A stretch of 41,659 bases of DNA. Origin: a virus. Within the stretch, counting starts at the first letter, position 1. Every line of letters starts with the position of its first letter. Location: IMG/VR virus record IMGVR_UViG_3300025652_000158, positions 1 through 41,659 of that record; one strand, given 5' to 3'. Under the pieces are notes generated by a model that saw nothing but the letters and a program-made list of their open reading frames with translations, did no database searches and was not told where the DNA came from. Shown in pieces: positions 31,082-37,652 of the stretch. The position numbers and the translations under genes are program-made.

Positions 31082-31552
31082 TTAGAACGGAATTTCTTCG
31101 TCCATATCGGACCGCCCGCCCAGTGTGCCGCCCGCGCCGTATCCATCGCCAGACGCCACGCCCGATTGATACCCGCCCGCGTCACCGTTGCCCTGCGATT
31201 GCCCGCCGCCCAACAGCGTCAGCTCGCCTCGGAATGGCTTGACCATGATTACCGTGGTGTATTTTTCAACGCCTGCCTGGTCAGTCCATTTGCGCGTTTC
31301 AAGCTGCCCCTCGATGTAGACCGTTGATCCCTTGCGAAGATACTTTTCCGCAATGCCAGCCAGCGCCTCGTTTGTGATGCTGACCCGGTGCCATTCCGTG
31401 CGCTCTTTGCGTTCGCCCGTGGCCTTGTCGCGCCATGTTTCGGACGTAGCGACATTCAGGTTGACCACCTTGCCGCCGTTAGCGAAAGTCCGCACTTCCA
31501 CATCGCGCCCGAGGTTGCCCACGATGATGACTTTGTTTACTGAACCGGCCAT
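31082..31552 (-). CDS. ssb: Single-stranded DNA-binding protein
   Basis: 156 aa. It begins [16 protein letters not shown] and contains [18 protein letters not shown], the OB-fold of bacterial-type SSB. A Gly/Gln-rich linker (about 113-148) leads to the acidic tip M-D-E-E-I-P-F, the peptide that binds partner proteins. An AAGGAG site lies eight bases before the ATG. It protects single-stranded DNA during replication and recombination and likely works with the ERF protein. Confidence 0.95.
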   Translation of the reverse strand: MAGSVNKVIIVGNLGRDVEVRTFANGGKVVNLNVATSETWRDKATGERKERTEWHRVSITNEALAGIAEKYLRKGSTVYIEGQLETRKWTDQAGVEKYTTVIMVKPFRGELTLLGGGQSQGNGDAGGYQSGVASGDGYGAGGTLGGRSDMDEEIPF

Positions 31553-31564
31553 TATGCTTGCTCC

Positions 31565-31690
31565 TTATTTGTTGATCCAATAGACCCGAAACGGGCCGAA
31601 AAAGATGGTTGTGTCGATCACGCACTGCTCAAAGCGAGGGCGCAGCCAATGGAATGGGACAAAGTGGAAACAGATGCTTTCAAGCTTCAT
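31565..31690 (-). CDS. Small aromatic-rich protein, 41 aa
   Basis: ATG 31690 shares its A with the stop of the upstream nuclease gene and GAGGAAA precedes it. The product is rich in Phe, Trp and Pro (F-H-F-V-P-F-H-W, then F-F-G-P-F-R-V-Y-W). This compact pattern is familiar from tiny phage proteins near recombination genes. It could be membrane-associated. No function is known. Confidence 0.55.
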   Translation of the reverse strand: MKLESICFHFVPFHWLRPRFEQCVIDTTIFFGPFRVYWINK

Positions 31691-32025
31691 TATGCTTTCC
31701 TCTCATTTCCGTTGATTGTTCCGGCCAAGTGCAGGCCGATTGCTCCGATGATTGCCAGCGCCGCGCCCGATGTTTCCACAGTCGCAACCTGCCCTTTCCA
31801 GCCCGCGTGCCATTCGACTTGGCGCTCGTTCAGCTTCTTTTTGCTTGGGGCTTTGCTCACGTCTTTGACTTCCATTAGCCAGTTTTTGCCGCGATACCCA
31901 ACCAACAGGTCAGGGCATCCCGCGCCAACGCTGTGAAGCGGTTCCACTGACGCGCCTGCCTTGCGTAGGCCTGCGACTATCTCGGATTGGTTTGCGTCTA
32001 CAGCCGCCGCCCAGCGCCTGCTCAC
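31690..32025 (-). CDS. VRR-NUC family nuclease
   Basis: 111 aa. The motif G-C-P-D-L-L-V-G-Y-R-G (Asp about 39) followed by W-L-M-E-V-K-D is the PD-(D/E)xK signature of small phage VRR-NUC proteins, whose members cut branched DNA such as Holliday junctions or flaps. A conserved L-N-E-R-Q-V-E-W-H helix follows. It is coupled to the GapR-like gene upstream. It likely resolves recombination or replication intermediates before packaging. Confidence 0.82.
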   Translation of the reverse strand: MSRRWAAAVDANQSEIVAGLRKAGASVEPLHSVGAGCPDLLVGYRGKNWLMEVKDVSKAPSKKKLNERQVEWHAGWKGQVATVETSGAALAIIGAIGLHLAGTINGNERKA

Positions 32026-32288
32026 GACATCCCCAGCGCGGTCTTGTACAATTCCAGCGCCGCCTCTTCCTCTGCCCGCTTGTCGGGATCCTCCGCGCGC
32101 AGCTTGACGACCGTCCGCATGGGACGGGTCATGTATCCCCTGCCCTTGGCTTCGGCATAAACCTCTTTCTTGAGTAGCTTCAAATCAGCCTCTTGGGCGT
32201 TTATCTTCTCAACCCGCTCTATGAAGGCGCGCAATTCATCAGCCGCAACGCTGTAGTTTCCGCCGATCTCTATGTTCGATCCGTCCAT
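32022..32288 (-). CDS. GapR-like nucleoid protein (DUF2312)
   Basis: 88 aa. E-L-R-A-F-I-E-R-V-E-K near residue 18, K-K-E-V-Y-A-E-A-K-G-R-G-Y at 40-52 and R-A-E-E-E-A-A-L-E-L-Y near the end are the DUF2312 pattern. In Caulobacter, GapR forms tetramers that clamp over-twisted DNA ahead of replication forks and stimulate topoisomerases. The phage copy may relieve torsion during its own replication or compete with the host protein. A GGAGG site precedes the start. Confidence 0.85.
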   Translation of the reverse strand: MDGSNIEIGGNYSVAADELRAFIERVEKINAQEADLKLLKKEVYAEAKGRGYMTRPMRTVVKLRAEDPDKRAEEEAALELYKTALGMS

Positions 32289-32335
32289 GTTGTGCCTCCG
32301 TGCATCGTTTCAAACTCCTTTGGGTTGTGACTAGA

Positions 32336-32602
32336 TCAGCGTTCCCTGTGCCGTATCAGGCTCATGTTTTTTGCGATGTACGCCGCCGCCTGCTTGCGGT
32401 TCCGGCGTTCCTGCGATGCTCTGGCCCGTATCGCCTCGGATGGTGCCAATCGCGGCGTCACGGCGGGCGTAGGCTTCGCGCTCGTGGGCGAGGCAGAACG
32501 GTAAGCGTCCGCGCTTGTTTGGCTGTAGCTGGCTGTAGAGGCCGGGGTGACGTAGGGCGTGCGGGGTTTCAGCGCCGCAATGAAAGCAGATAGCCACTTC
32601 AT
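32336..32602 (-). CDS. Small Ser/Ala/Pro-rich protein coupled to methyltransferase, 88 aa
   Basis: ATG 32602 overlaps the methyltransferase stop (ATGA), a strong sign of coupling. An amphipathic N-terminus (W-L-S-A-F-I-A-A-L-K) is followed by a Ser/Thr/Pro/Ala linker and a basic helical tail (R-A-S-Q-E-R-R-N-R-K-Q). An overlapping frame (32331-32597, GTG start) encodes C-F-H-C-G and F-C-L-A-H-E zinc-like motifs and may be the real gene or an extra one. The choice is uncertain. Confidence 0.45.
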   Translation of the reverse strand: MKWLSAFIAALKPRTPYVTPASTASYSQTSADAYRSASPTSAKPTPAVTPRLAPSEAIRARASQERRNRKQAAAYIAKNMSLIRHRER

Positions 32603-33402
32603 GCGCCTGCCTCCGCCGCTAGAATGGCGCGGCCTATGAGTTCGGAGATTGCTGGATAAACGGCGTTGCCGGCTGCTGCACATCGGCGTGATCCATCGGA
32701 AAACCCATCAGCCACAAGTGAAAGGCCGGATTGCTTTTCCCAGTCCGCAATGATGTTTTCGCCACCCAATGCGCCAACATCTCTTGGTGCCCACCGTCCG
32801 CACGCTTCATAGACATCTCTGGCGATATCGAATAATGCCACTTCGGTCCGTCCGACCGCTGCGGGGTAGGCAATAACCCAGACGCGTTCCCTGCGATGCA
32901 AAGCGCCCATGGTTGCTGCCGGTATGTTTTCCCATTCCGCATCATACCCGCACTCGGCCAAGTCTCCGAGTACACGGCCAAACCATCCGCCTCGCCGTTC
33001 GCTTGGGCCAGAAAGCAATGCTGCGACGTTCTCCACGATGACGTAGCGGGGTCGTAACTCGCCAATAAGTCGGACGATTTCGGACCACAGCCCGCTTCTG
33101 GTGCCTTCGCCCATTCCTGCCCGCTTTCCTGCTGTGGAAAGGTCTTGGCATGGGAATCCGCCCGTGATGACATCAACGGCAATTCCGTCTCTTGCCAGAA
33201 TGTCGCCTGTGAGGGTTCTAACATCGTCATACTGCGGCACCTCCGGCCAATGTTTCGCCAGCACCCTGCGGGGGAATGGCTCGATTTCGCAGAATGCAAC
33301 GGTGGAAAAACCGCCTGTCCGTTCAAGGCCAAGAGAAAAACCTCCGACTAAAATGCCAGAGAACAAATCCAACACTTTCAATTTTGGTTTGCTCTCTGAC
33401 AT
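32599..33402 (-). CDS. C5-cytosine DNA methyltransferase
   Basis: 267 aa from ATG 33402, which has GGGAGG eight bases before it. Motif I is L-D-L-F-S-G-I-L-V-G-G-F (11-22), with two residues (L-V) more than the usual F-S-G-I-G-G-F. Motif IV G-G-F-P-C-Q (81-86, nucleophile Cys85), motif VI E-N-V (124-126), motif VIII R-R-E-R-V-W (170-175) and motif X G-N-A-V are present. The target-recognition region is very short (about 70 residues). It methylates cytosine in some short site, probably for evasion of restriction. Whether the changed motif I binds SAM is uncertain. Confidence 0.88.
   Translation of the reverse strand: MSESKPKLKVLDLFSGILVGGFSLGLERTGGFSTVAFCEIEPFPRRVLAKHWPEVPQYDDVRTLTGDILARDGIAVDVITGGFPCQDLSTAGKRAGMGEGTRSGLWSEIVRLIGELRPRYVIVENVAALLSGPSERRGGWFGRVLGDLAECGYDAEWENIPAATMGALHRRERVWVIAYPAAVGRTEVALFDIARDVYEACGRWAPRDVGALGGENIIADWEKQSGLSLVADGFSDGSRRCAAAGNAVYPAISELIGRAILAAEAGA
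32634..33332 (-). other. Long alternative frame across the methyltransferase gene (232 codons)
   Basis: A 232-codon frame lies in the -1 register of the methyltransferase. It is not random in look: it contains S-S-W-R-T-S-Q, then S-E-T-W-P-S-A-G-M-M-R-N-G and L-L-P-T-P-Q-R-S-D-G, then W-L-M-G-F-P, in this order. I recall these strings from phage proteins often annotated as cytosine-methyltransferase-associated. It may be an overprinted gene, or the database family may itself have arisen from this frame. No ribosome site is evident. Confidence 0.35.
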
Positions 33403-33944
33403 TATTTTACCTCCCGCCATGTTCTAATCTCCCAATCAGGAAAGCGCGGTGAGGCCGCGCGGTTATAGACGGTCTGCCGACTTATGCCGTGATGCAGTGC
33501 TGCCTGCTCTGGTGTTTCAAACTTTGACCCGCCTGCGATATAAGCGCGCGCCTCACCACGCCACCTAGACCCGCAAAGCGCCGCCTTATGGCTTTCGCTT
33601 ATGGCCCTTCCACTCACATGGTGGCCGCGCTGTAACCCATTGGCGTAGGCGTGAATCTGGTTTTCGCTTTGCGTCACCCACTCAAGATTTGATGCACGAT
33701 TGTTTGATTTATTCCCGTCAATATGGTTCACCTGCGGCTTGCCTTGTGGGTTTGGGATGAATGCCGCCGCGACAAGGCGATGCACTAGATGTTTTTTCCC
33801 AACGCCATTTTCCCACAATTCAACCCGTGCATATCCCGACGTATCAAGTTGCTGTTTTATAGTTCGGCCAAAGCGCGACAAAACAAGGCCATCCTCTCGA
33901 ATGGTATATCCGCTGAATAAATCGAGAACGCGAAATTTATTCAT
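33402..33944 (-). CDS. HNH endonuclease with a methyltransferase-derived N-terminus
   Basis: 180 aa. Residues 1-12 read M-N-K-F-R-V-L-D-L-F-S-G, which is motif I of a C5-cytosine methyltransferase. The next part is a NUMOD4-like segment (Y-T-I-R-E-D-G-L-V-L-S) and then H-R-L-V-A-A-A-F-I-P-N and V-N-H-I-D-G-N-K-S-N-N-R-A-S-N-L-E-W-V-T, the catalytic HNH module of homing endonucleases. A C-terminal HTH (about 145-165) likely adds DNA specificity. The gene starts inside a methyltransferase-like context and stops on the start codon of the real methyltransferase gene. Confidence 0.85.
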   Translation of the reverse strand: MNKFRVLDLFSGYTIREDGLVLSRFGRTIKQQLDTSGYARVELWENGVGKKHLVHRLVAAAFIPNPQGKPQVNHIDGNKSNNRASNLEWVTQSENQIHAYANGLQRGHHVSGRAISESHKAALCGSRWRGEARAYIAGGSKFETPEQAALHHGISRQTVYNRAASPRFPDWEIRTWREVK

Positions 33945-34122
33945 AGCGCACCCCCCGCCGATACTGTTGCCGGGTATTGTCTCGCACCCCCGGCAAGTGC
34001 GCAGGGTCCATCGCTTTTCGCGTCACAACGATAACCGGGGTCAAGCCGCGAAAAACAGCGACAGCGTGTTAAGGATAGGTCTGCCACCCACCCGAAAGGT
34101 TTTGCTTGTCCGGTATTGGAAT
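33945..34122 (-). other. Gap between HNH gene and tRNA; hairpin 33967-33996
   Basis: TTGCCGGG (33967-33974) and CCCGGCAA (33989-33996) are perfect 8-bp arms around 14 bases. No T-run follows on the minus strand. It may be part of the 3' trailer of the tRNA transcript or protect the downstream mRNA. Beyond this hairpin and the G-rich ribosome site of the HNH gene I see nothing in the gap. Confidence 0.45.
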
Positions 34123-34197
34123 TGGTGGGACCTGCTGGATTCGAACCAGCAACCAGAGCGTTATGAGCGCTTGGCTCTACCGTTGAGCTAAAGTCCC
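34123..34197 (-). tRNA. tRNA with CAT anticodon (Met or Ile2)
   Basis: 75 nt including an encoded CCA. The acceptor stem is GGGACTT/AGGTCCC (one G-U), the D arm GCTC/GAGC with AACGGTA loop, the anticodon loop CTCATAA, and the T arm GCTGG-TTCGAAT-CCAGC. The top pair of the anticodon stem (A/C) is mismatched. Anticodon CAT could be elongator Met, or Ile2 if a lysidine enzyme modifies C34; the sequence alone does not separate them. It probably supplements a codon used more by the phage than the host. Confidence 0.92.
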
Positions 34198-34266
34198 GGT
34201 AATAAAAGCCCGCCAGCGCATCGGCAACGATAGCCGCTGGCGGTAGTTGGGAGGTTACTGTGAGGG
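34198..34266 (-). other. Short gap upstream of tRNA
   Basis: 70 bases with no gene. I see no convincing promoter for the tRNA; it is probably co-transcribed from the regulator promoter at about 34720-34780. Confidence 0.4.
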
Positions 34267-34536
34267 TCATTCGCCCGCCCCCAACGCATCATGGCCCAAC
34301 TGCGTAAGCCTGAACCGTGCGCCGATGATCTGCCCGTAATCAACCTGCCAGATGAGGCCCTTGGTCTTCGCAACAACGATTTGCTGCCGACTGAACCGAG
34401 GCGCGAGACTGTGCCAGCCGCCATCGTCTAGGTGCAACAGGATTTGGCGAGTTGCGTCTGTCATTGGGATGCCCCCGTTCTGCCGTATAACTCTGCTTGA
34501 CCATGTGAATTTGTGTGGGTCGTCATTTCTGAACAC
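34267..34536 (-). CDS. Small winged-helix-like protein, 89 aa
   Basis: The frame begins at ATG 34536, which overlaps the regulator gene by 14 bases; a second ATG at 34464 would give 65 aa. The shorter part contains T-R-Q-I-L-L-H-L-D-D-G-G-W-H-S-L (helix and turn), Q-Q-I-V-V-A-K-T-K-G-L-I (recognition-like helix) and F-R-L-T-Q-L-G-H-D-A-L (wing), a MarR/winged-helix type pattern. It probably binds DNA and could modulate the early promoters together with the Cro-like gene beside it. Confidence 0.6.
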   Translation of the reverse strand: MFRNDDPHKFTWSSRVIRQNGGIPMTDATRQILLHLDDGGWHSLAPRFSRQQIVVAKTKGLIWQVDYGQIIGARFRLTQLGHDALGAGE

Positions 34537-34717
34537 CCTTGAATGTAAACAGATGCCGGGGCAAGCGCTTGCCCACAGCCTTTTCGCAAAAATCGAACCA
34601 TGACGCGGGCATGATACCTGCCAAGCGGTGCCGGTTGATTTGGCTATCGGTCACGCCCAGCGCCGCTTTGATGCGGGGCTTTCCGATTTTGTCGATGATT
34701 TGTTGTGTGTTTTCCAT
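34523..34717 (-). CDS. Cro/CI-like HTH regulator, 64 aa
   Basis: ATG 34717 is chosen since the longer frame runs back through the promoter region. The residues I-I-D-K-I-G-K-P-R-I-K-A-A-L-G-V-T and D-S-Q-I-N-R-H-R-L-A-G form a helix-turn-helix of the kind found in small phage repressors. The rest, P-A-S-W-F-D-F and L-P-R-H-L-F-T-F-K, is also usual in these proteins. It is divergent from the ERF operon and most likely binds the CTTGCA palindromes between the two genes. Confidence 0.78.
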   Translation of the reverse strand: MENTQQIIDKIGKPRIKAALGVTDSQINRHRLAGIMPASWFDFCEKAVGKRLPRHLFTFKGVQK

Positions 34718-34826
34718 ACGCCCATCTTGCACGAAATAAAAGCATGTGCAAGCTTTTTTCGCGCTTGCAATGCAAGTTTTTGGCGCGTAATGTTGGGCAG
34801 GATTAAACGCAATGAGGAGCGAAACA
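34718..34826 (+). promoter_or_regulatory. Divergent regulatory region with palindromic operators and promoter
   Basis: CTTGCAC (34726-34732) and GTGCAAG (34746-34752) form one inverted pair. CTTGCA-A-TGCAAG (34764-34776) is a perfect palindrome. The plus-strand promoter TTGCAA (34765-34770), 17 bases, TAATGT (34788-34793) has its -35 box inside the palindrome, so a repressor bound there would block it. This is the best candidate operator for the HTH regulator and serves the ERF operon. The regulator's own promoter should lie on the other strand here, but no clear box pair was found. Confidence 0.65.
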
Positions 34827-35540
34827 ATGACCAAGAACGAAGATGAAAGCACCACCCATAAAGGGCTGTATTCCGCCCTTGCCGCCGCGCAAGGTGAAAT
34901 GGGTAAGGCGCTGAAAGACACCAACAACCCACATTTCAAAAGCAAATATGCCGACCTTGCCAGCGTTTGCGATGCCTGTATGCCCGCTTTGTCCAAGCAC
35001 GGCATTGCCGTATTGCAGCCCGCGTTTGATGATGACACGGGGCGCTATGTTAAAACTATCCTTGTGCATGGCGAAAGCGGCGAAACCGCAGAATGCCGCG
35101 TCCCGCTGATCGTCGCCAAGAATGATATGCAAGGCTATGGGTCGGCTGTCACATATGCCCGCCGCTATGGATTGATGGGCATGGCAGGGATTGCGCCAGA
35201 AGATGATGACGGTAACGCCGCCGCCAAGTCCCCGCCAAAGGATGAACCGCGCCAAGAGCGCAAACCTGCGCCACAAGAGAACGCGCCGACAAACGACAGC
35301 AAGCGCGACTGGTTCAAGTCGACTATGGCAAAAGCCGATAGCCGCGACAAGCTGCGCGATTGGTGGACAGGCGAGAAAATTGCGGCTGGCGTTGCTGTCC
35401 TGCCGGAACACATGCGCGATGAACTGGCCACAGAATATAACCGCCTGTTTGACCAATTCACGCTTGCCGATACCGCCGACCAGATTGCAAACCACGACCT
35501 CGGCGGGGACGGTATTCCAGAATTTGGGGGCGCAAAATGA
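34827..35540 (+). CDS. erf: ERF family single-strand annealing protein
   Basis: 237 aa from ATG 34827, with GAGGAG about nine bases upstream (the ATG at 34812 overlaps that site). Y-S-A-L-A-A-A-Q-G-E-M-G near residue 15, then P-H-F-K-S-K-Y-A-D-L-A-S-V, Y-G-S-A-V-T-Y-A-R-R-Y-G near 95, are the ERF superfamily landmarks. A proline/lysine linker and C-terminal helical domain follow. Such proteins anneal complementary single strands in recombination and genome circularisation. It heads the plus operon with an exonuclease next. Confidence 0.88.
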   Translation: MTKNEDESTTHKGLYSALAAAQGEMGKALKDTNNPHFKSKYADLASVCDACMPALSKHGIAVLQPAFDDDTGRYVKTILVHGESGETAECRVPLIVAKNDMQGYGSAVTYARRYGLMGMAGIAPEDDDGNAAAKSPPKDEPRQERKPAPQENAPTNDSKRDWFKSTMAKADSRDKLRDWWTGEKIAAGVAVLPEHMRDELATEYNRLFDQFTLADTADQIANHDLGGDGIPEFGGAK

Positions 35541-36196
35541 ACGAATTTCTATATCTCGACATCGAAACTATCCCAAGCCAAAACCCCGCAACTCTGGCCG
35601 CATTTCAAGATGCGGTCACGGCCCCGGCCACATACAAAAAGCAGGAAAGCATTGATGCTTGGCTTTTGGAAAACCGCGAAAGCGCTGCGCTTGATGCGCT
35701 GGATAAAACCAGCTTTGACCCTGCCCACGGCCACATCTGCACAATCTCTTGGGCTATCGGTGAGGGTGATGTGATGGTTGCCCATGCTGAAACTGTCGAG
35801 GATGAAGCCAAGGTCTTAGCCGCGTTCTTTGCGCACGTTGACGAATACCACTCACAGATTTTTGTGGGGCATTTTATCAACGGATTTGACCTGCGGTTTT
35901 TGCTGTGCCGTGCGGTGATTTTGGGGGTGAAAATCCCTCGCGGCATTCCGCGCGACCCGAAGGCGTGGGATAAGAATATCCACGATACAATGACCATGTG
36001 GGCCGGGTCCAAGGGAAAAATCAGCTTGGACAATCTAAGCAAGGCTCTCGGCATTAAAGGCAAGGGCGGCTTTGATGGTTCTCAAGTTGCTGGGGCTTGG
36101 GCGCGAGGCGAACACGTCATCATCGCAGAATACTGCATGGATGACGTGCGGATCGTGCGCGACATTCACCGCAAATTCATGGCGGTCAATTTCTGA
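35537..36196 (+). CDS. DEDDy 3'-5' exonuclease (PolB exonuclease-like)
   Basis: 219 aa. Motif ExoI is L-D-I-E-T (7-11), ExoII G-H-F-I-N-G-F-D-L-R near 112-121 and ExoIII Y-C-M-D-D-V near 199, the DEDDy set found in predicted exonucleases related to the PolB proofreading domain. No polymerase domain is attached. Next to ERF it would produce or trim single-stranded ends for annealing. It overlaps both neighbours by short ATGA-type junctions. Confidence 0.82.
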   Translation: MNEFLYLDIETIPSQNPATLAAFQDAVTAPATYKKQESIDAWLLENRESAALDALDKTSFDPAHGHICTISWAIGEGDVMVAHAETVEDEAKVLAAFFAHVDEYHSQIFVGHFINGFDLRFLLCRAVILGVKIPRGIPRDPKAWDKNIHDTMTMWAGSKGKISLDNLSKALGIKGKGGFDGSQVAGAWARGEHVIIAEYCMDDVRIVRDIHRKFMAVNF

Positions 36197-36597
36197 TGGC
36201 ACAGAAGCCCGTTGCCATAGCGCGCATCAGCCGGGGGCAACTGTCCCCGGTGTCTGCGTGGGATGCGGAACTGCTGGCAGAGTTGCCAGATGGATCTGAA
36301 TTTGACTTGGTGCCACGGTCCAAGCGGTCAGGCGCGCATAACTCGCTGTATTGGGTCCAGCTTGGCCGAATTGTCAAAGCCACGGTGGCATGGCCGAACG
36401 CGCAGAAGATGCACGATTGGATTAAGCTGCGCCTCGGTTATGTGTCACCAATATTCGGGCCAAAGGGTGACGTGGTGGGAATGACCATCGACAGCACCGC
36501 ATTCGACAAAATGAAACAAGCCGATTTCAACGCATACCACGAAGCCGCAATTCAGTTGATTGCTGCAGAGTTGGGGATTGATGTGGCTGACCTGTGA
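36196..36597 (+). CDS. Conserved phage protein, DUF1367/NinB-like pattern, 133 aa
   Basis: The segments R-S-G-A-H-N-S-L-Y-W, then L-R-L-G-Y-V-S-P, then D-S-T-A-F-D-K-M-K-Q resemble proteins from phage recombination (nin-type) regions. Some of them are named NinB or DUF1367. It lies between the exonuclease and a hypothetical gene and before the Ref-like nuclease. A supporting role in recombination is likely; the exact function is not known. Confidence 0.65.
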   Translation: MAQKPVAIARISRGQLSPVSAWDAELLAELPDGSEFDLVPRSKRSGAHNSLYWVQLGRIVKATVAWPNAQKMHDWIKLRLGYVSPIFGPKGDVVGMTIDSTAFDKMKQADFNAYHEAAIQLIAAELGIDVADL

Positions 36598-36608
36598 AAG
36601 AGAAAAAC

Positions 36609-37085
36609 ATGAAACTGTTTGATTGCCGTTATGACTACGAGACACCCGCAGAACGTGGGACCGGGCGCATTGTTCTAATTGCAGAAGATGAAGACGCCGC
36701 GATTGCAAAAGCAAAGATGATTGGCGGGGCAGATAGCAACTTCACGAATTGCAGCGCGGTAGAGGCATTCGGCGGCTTTATCAGGATGGGCGAAAAGGTG
36801 CTTGCTGACGCCATAGAGGTAAAGCGCGAGGAAGCCGAAAAGGCGGAAGCGCAAAGATTGCCGCGCTTCCATTTTCAAGTCGCGGCAATGGCGACTGTTA
36901 TCGCGCGGGATAGGTTCGCGGCCTATAAACAACTCTCTTGGATGGTCAAGCAAGACACGCCGCCCGATGGGCTGAAACGCAAGGTTGTATCAAAAGAGCC
37001 TTTAGAGGAAACGCAAAGCCGATTTGACCGGAACGCGCAATATACTGAAACGCGGATATTTCAAGGCGGAAAGGCCGGAGGATGA
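36609..37085 (+). CDS. Hypothetical protein, 158 aa
   Basis: ATG 36609 is preferred over the GTG at 36594 because of the GAAAGAG ribosome site. The N-terminal half is a small alpha/beta domain (L-F-D-C-R-Y-D-Y, then I-V-L-I-A-E-D-E-D-A-A) and the C-terminal half is charged and helical. It overlaps the Ref-like gene by four bases. No family is recognised. Confidence 0.6.
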   Translation: MKLFDCRYDYETPAERGTGRIVLIAEDEDAAIAKAKMIGGADSNFTNCSAVEAFGGFIRMGEKVLADAIEVKREEAEKAEAQRLPRFHFQVAAMATVIARDRFAAYKQLSWMVKQDTPPDGLKRKVVSKEPLEETQSRFDRNAQYTETRIFQGGKAGG

Positions 37086-37396
37086 GCAACCTGGCAGGCA
37101 AACCGCCCCTCGGACAGAAGACAGGCAAGCCCAAGAACGGCACCGCAAAGGGCATCAAGCACATGGGCAGGGTCAAGATGCTGCCTTGCGTGTGCTGTGG
37201 CCGTGCGCCGCCATCTGACGCCCATCATTGCAAATCTGACGGGATGCTGCGCGATGACTTCAAGACCATTCCGCTGTGCAAGCTGCACCACCAAGGGTCG
37301 GAAGGATACCATGAACAAAAGGAAACGTGGGAGGCGCGGTATGGAAAAGACTATGATTGGCTTGATTTTGTGAAAAATGCGCTTGGTGTAAAATAA
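37082..37396 (+). CDS. Ref-like HNH recombination nuclease
   Basis: 104 aa. C-V-C-C-G (about 36-40), D-A-H-H-C near 46, and I-P-L-C-K-L-H-H-Q-G near 64-73, followed by W-E-A-R-Y-G, fit the Ref family founded by the RecA-dependent HNH nuclease of phage P1. The N-terminal 30 residues are basic and flexible, as in Ref. It would cut DNA within recombination intermediates, in line with ERF and the exonuclease in the same operon. Confidence 0.75.
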   Translation: MSNLAGKPPLGQKTGKPKNGTAKGIKHMGRVKMLPCVCCGRAPPSDAHHCKSDGMLRDDFKTIPLCKLHHQGSEGYHEQKETWEARYGKDYDWLDFVKNALGVK

Positions 37397-37496
37397 TTGC
37401 GCCGCGCGTTTTTATTGCTTGCATTGCGCGTTTTTGGCGCGTATGGTTATTGAACAAGCGGAACAATCGCCAGCATAATGATAGGAGAATATGACA
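37397..37496 (+). promoter_or_regulatory. Second copy of the operon promoter
   Basis: TTGCAT (37419-37424), 17 bases and TATGGT (37442-37447). The spacer shares GTTTTTGGCGCG with the ERF promoter, and the -35 box again overlaps a CTTGCA half-site, though the other half is changed to GCGCG. It probably drives the small-gene part of the plus operon, under weaker control by the same regulator. AGGAGA (37483-37488) serves the next gene. Confidence 0.62.
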
Positions 37497-37652
37497 ATGA
37501 CCATGTATTACGCACAATGGACGCGCCACGGCGAAACGCATTTTGCAGAAGCTTCGACTATGGCGGAATTGGAAAAGTTGGTAAGCACGCACCATAGCAA
37601 TCCTGTTTATGGAACGGCCCATTATTGGCAGAAGGAAGTTGCAAATGCGTGA
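37497..37652 (+). CDS. Small hypothetical protein, 51 aa
   Basis: First gene after the second promoter. ATG 37497 stands nine bases from GGAG; an in-frame ATG at 37491 is too close to it. The product is rich in His, Tyr and Glu (T-H-F-A-E-A-S-T-M-A-E-L-E-K-L) and soluble. No family is known. Confidence 0.58.
   Translation: MTMYYAQWTRHGETHFAEASTMAELEKLVSTHHSNPVYGTAHYWQKEVANA

Noticed and set aside
33941-34270. 109-codon minus-strand frame across the tRNA
   Set aside because: It runs through the complete tRNA gene and the promoterless gap, has no ribosome site and no protein-like pattern.
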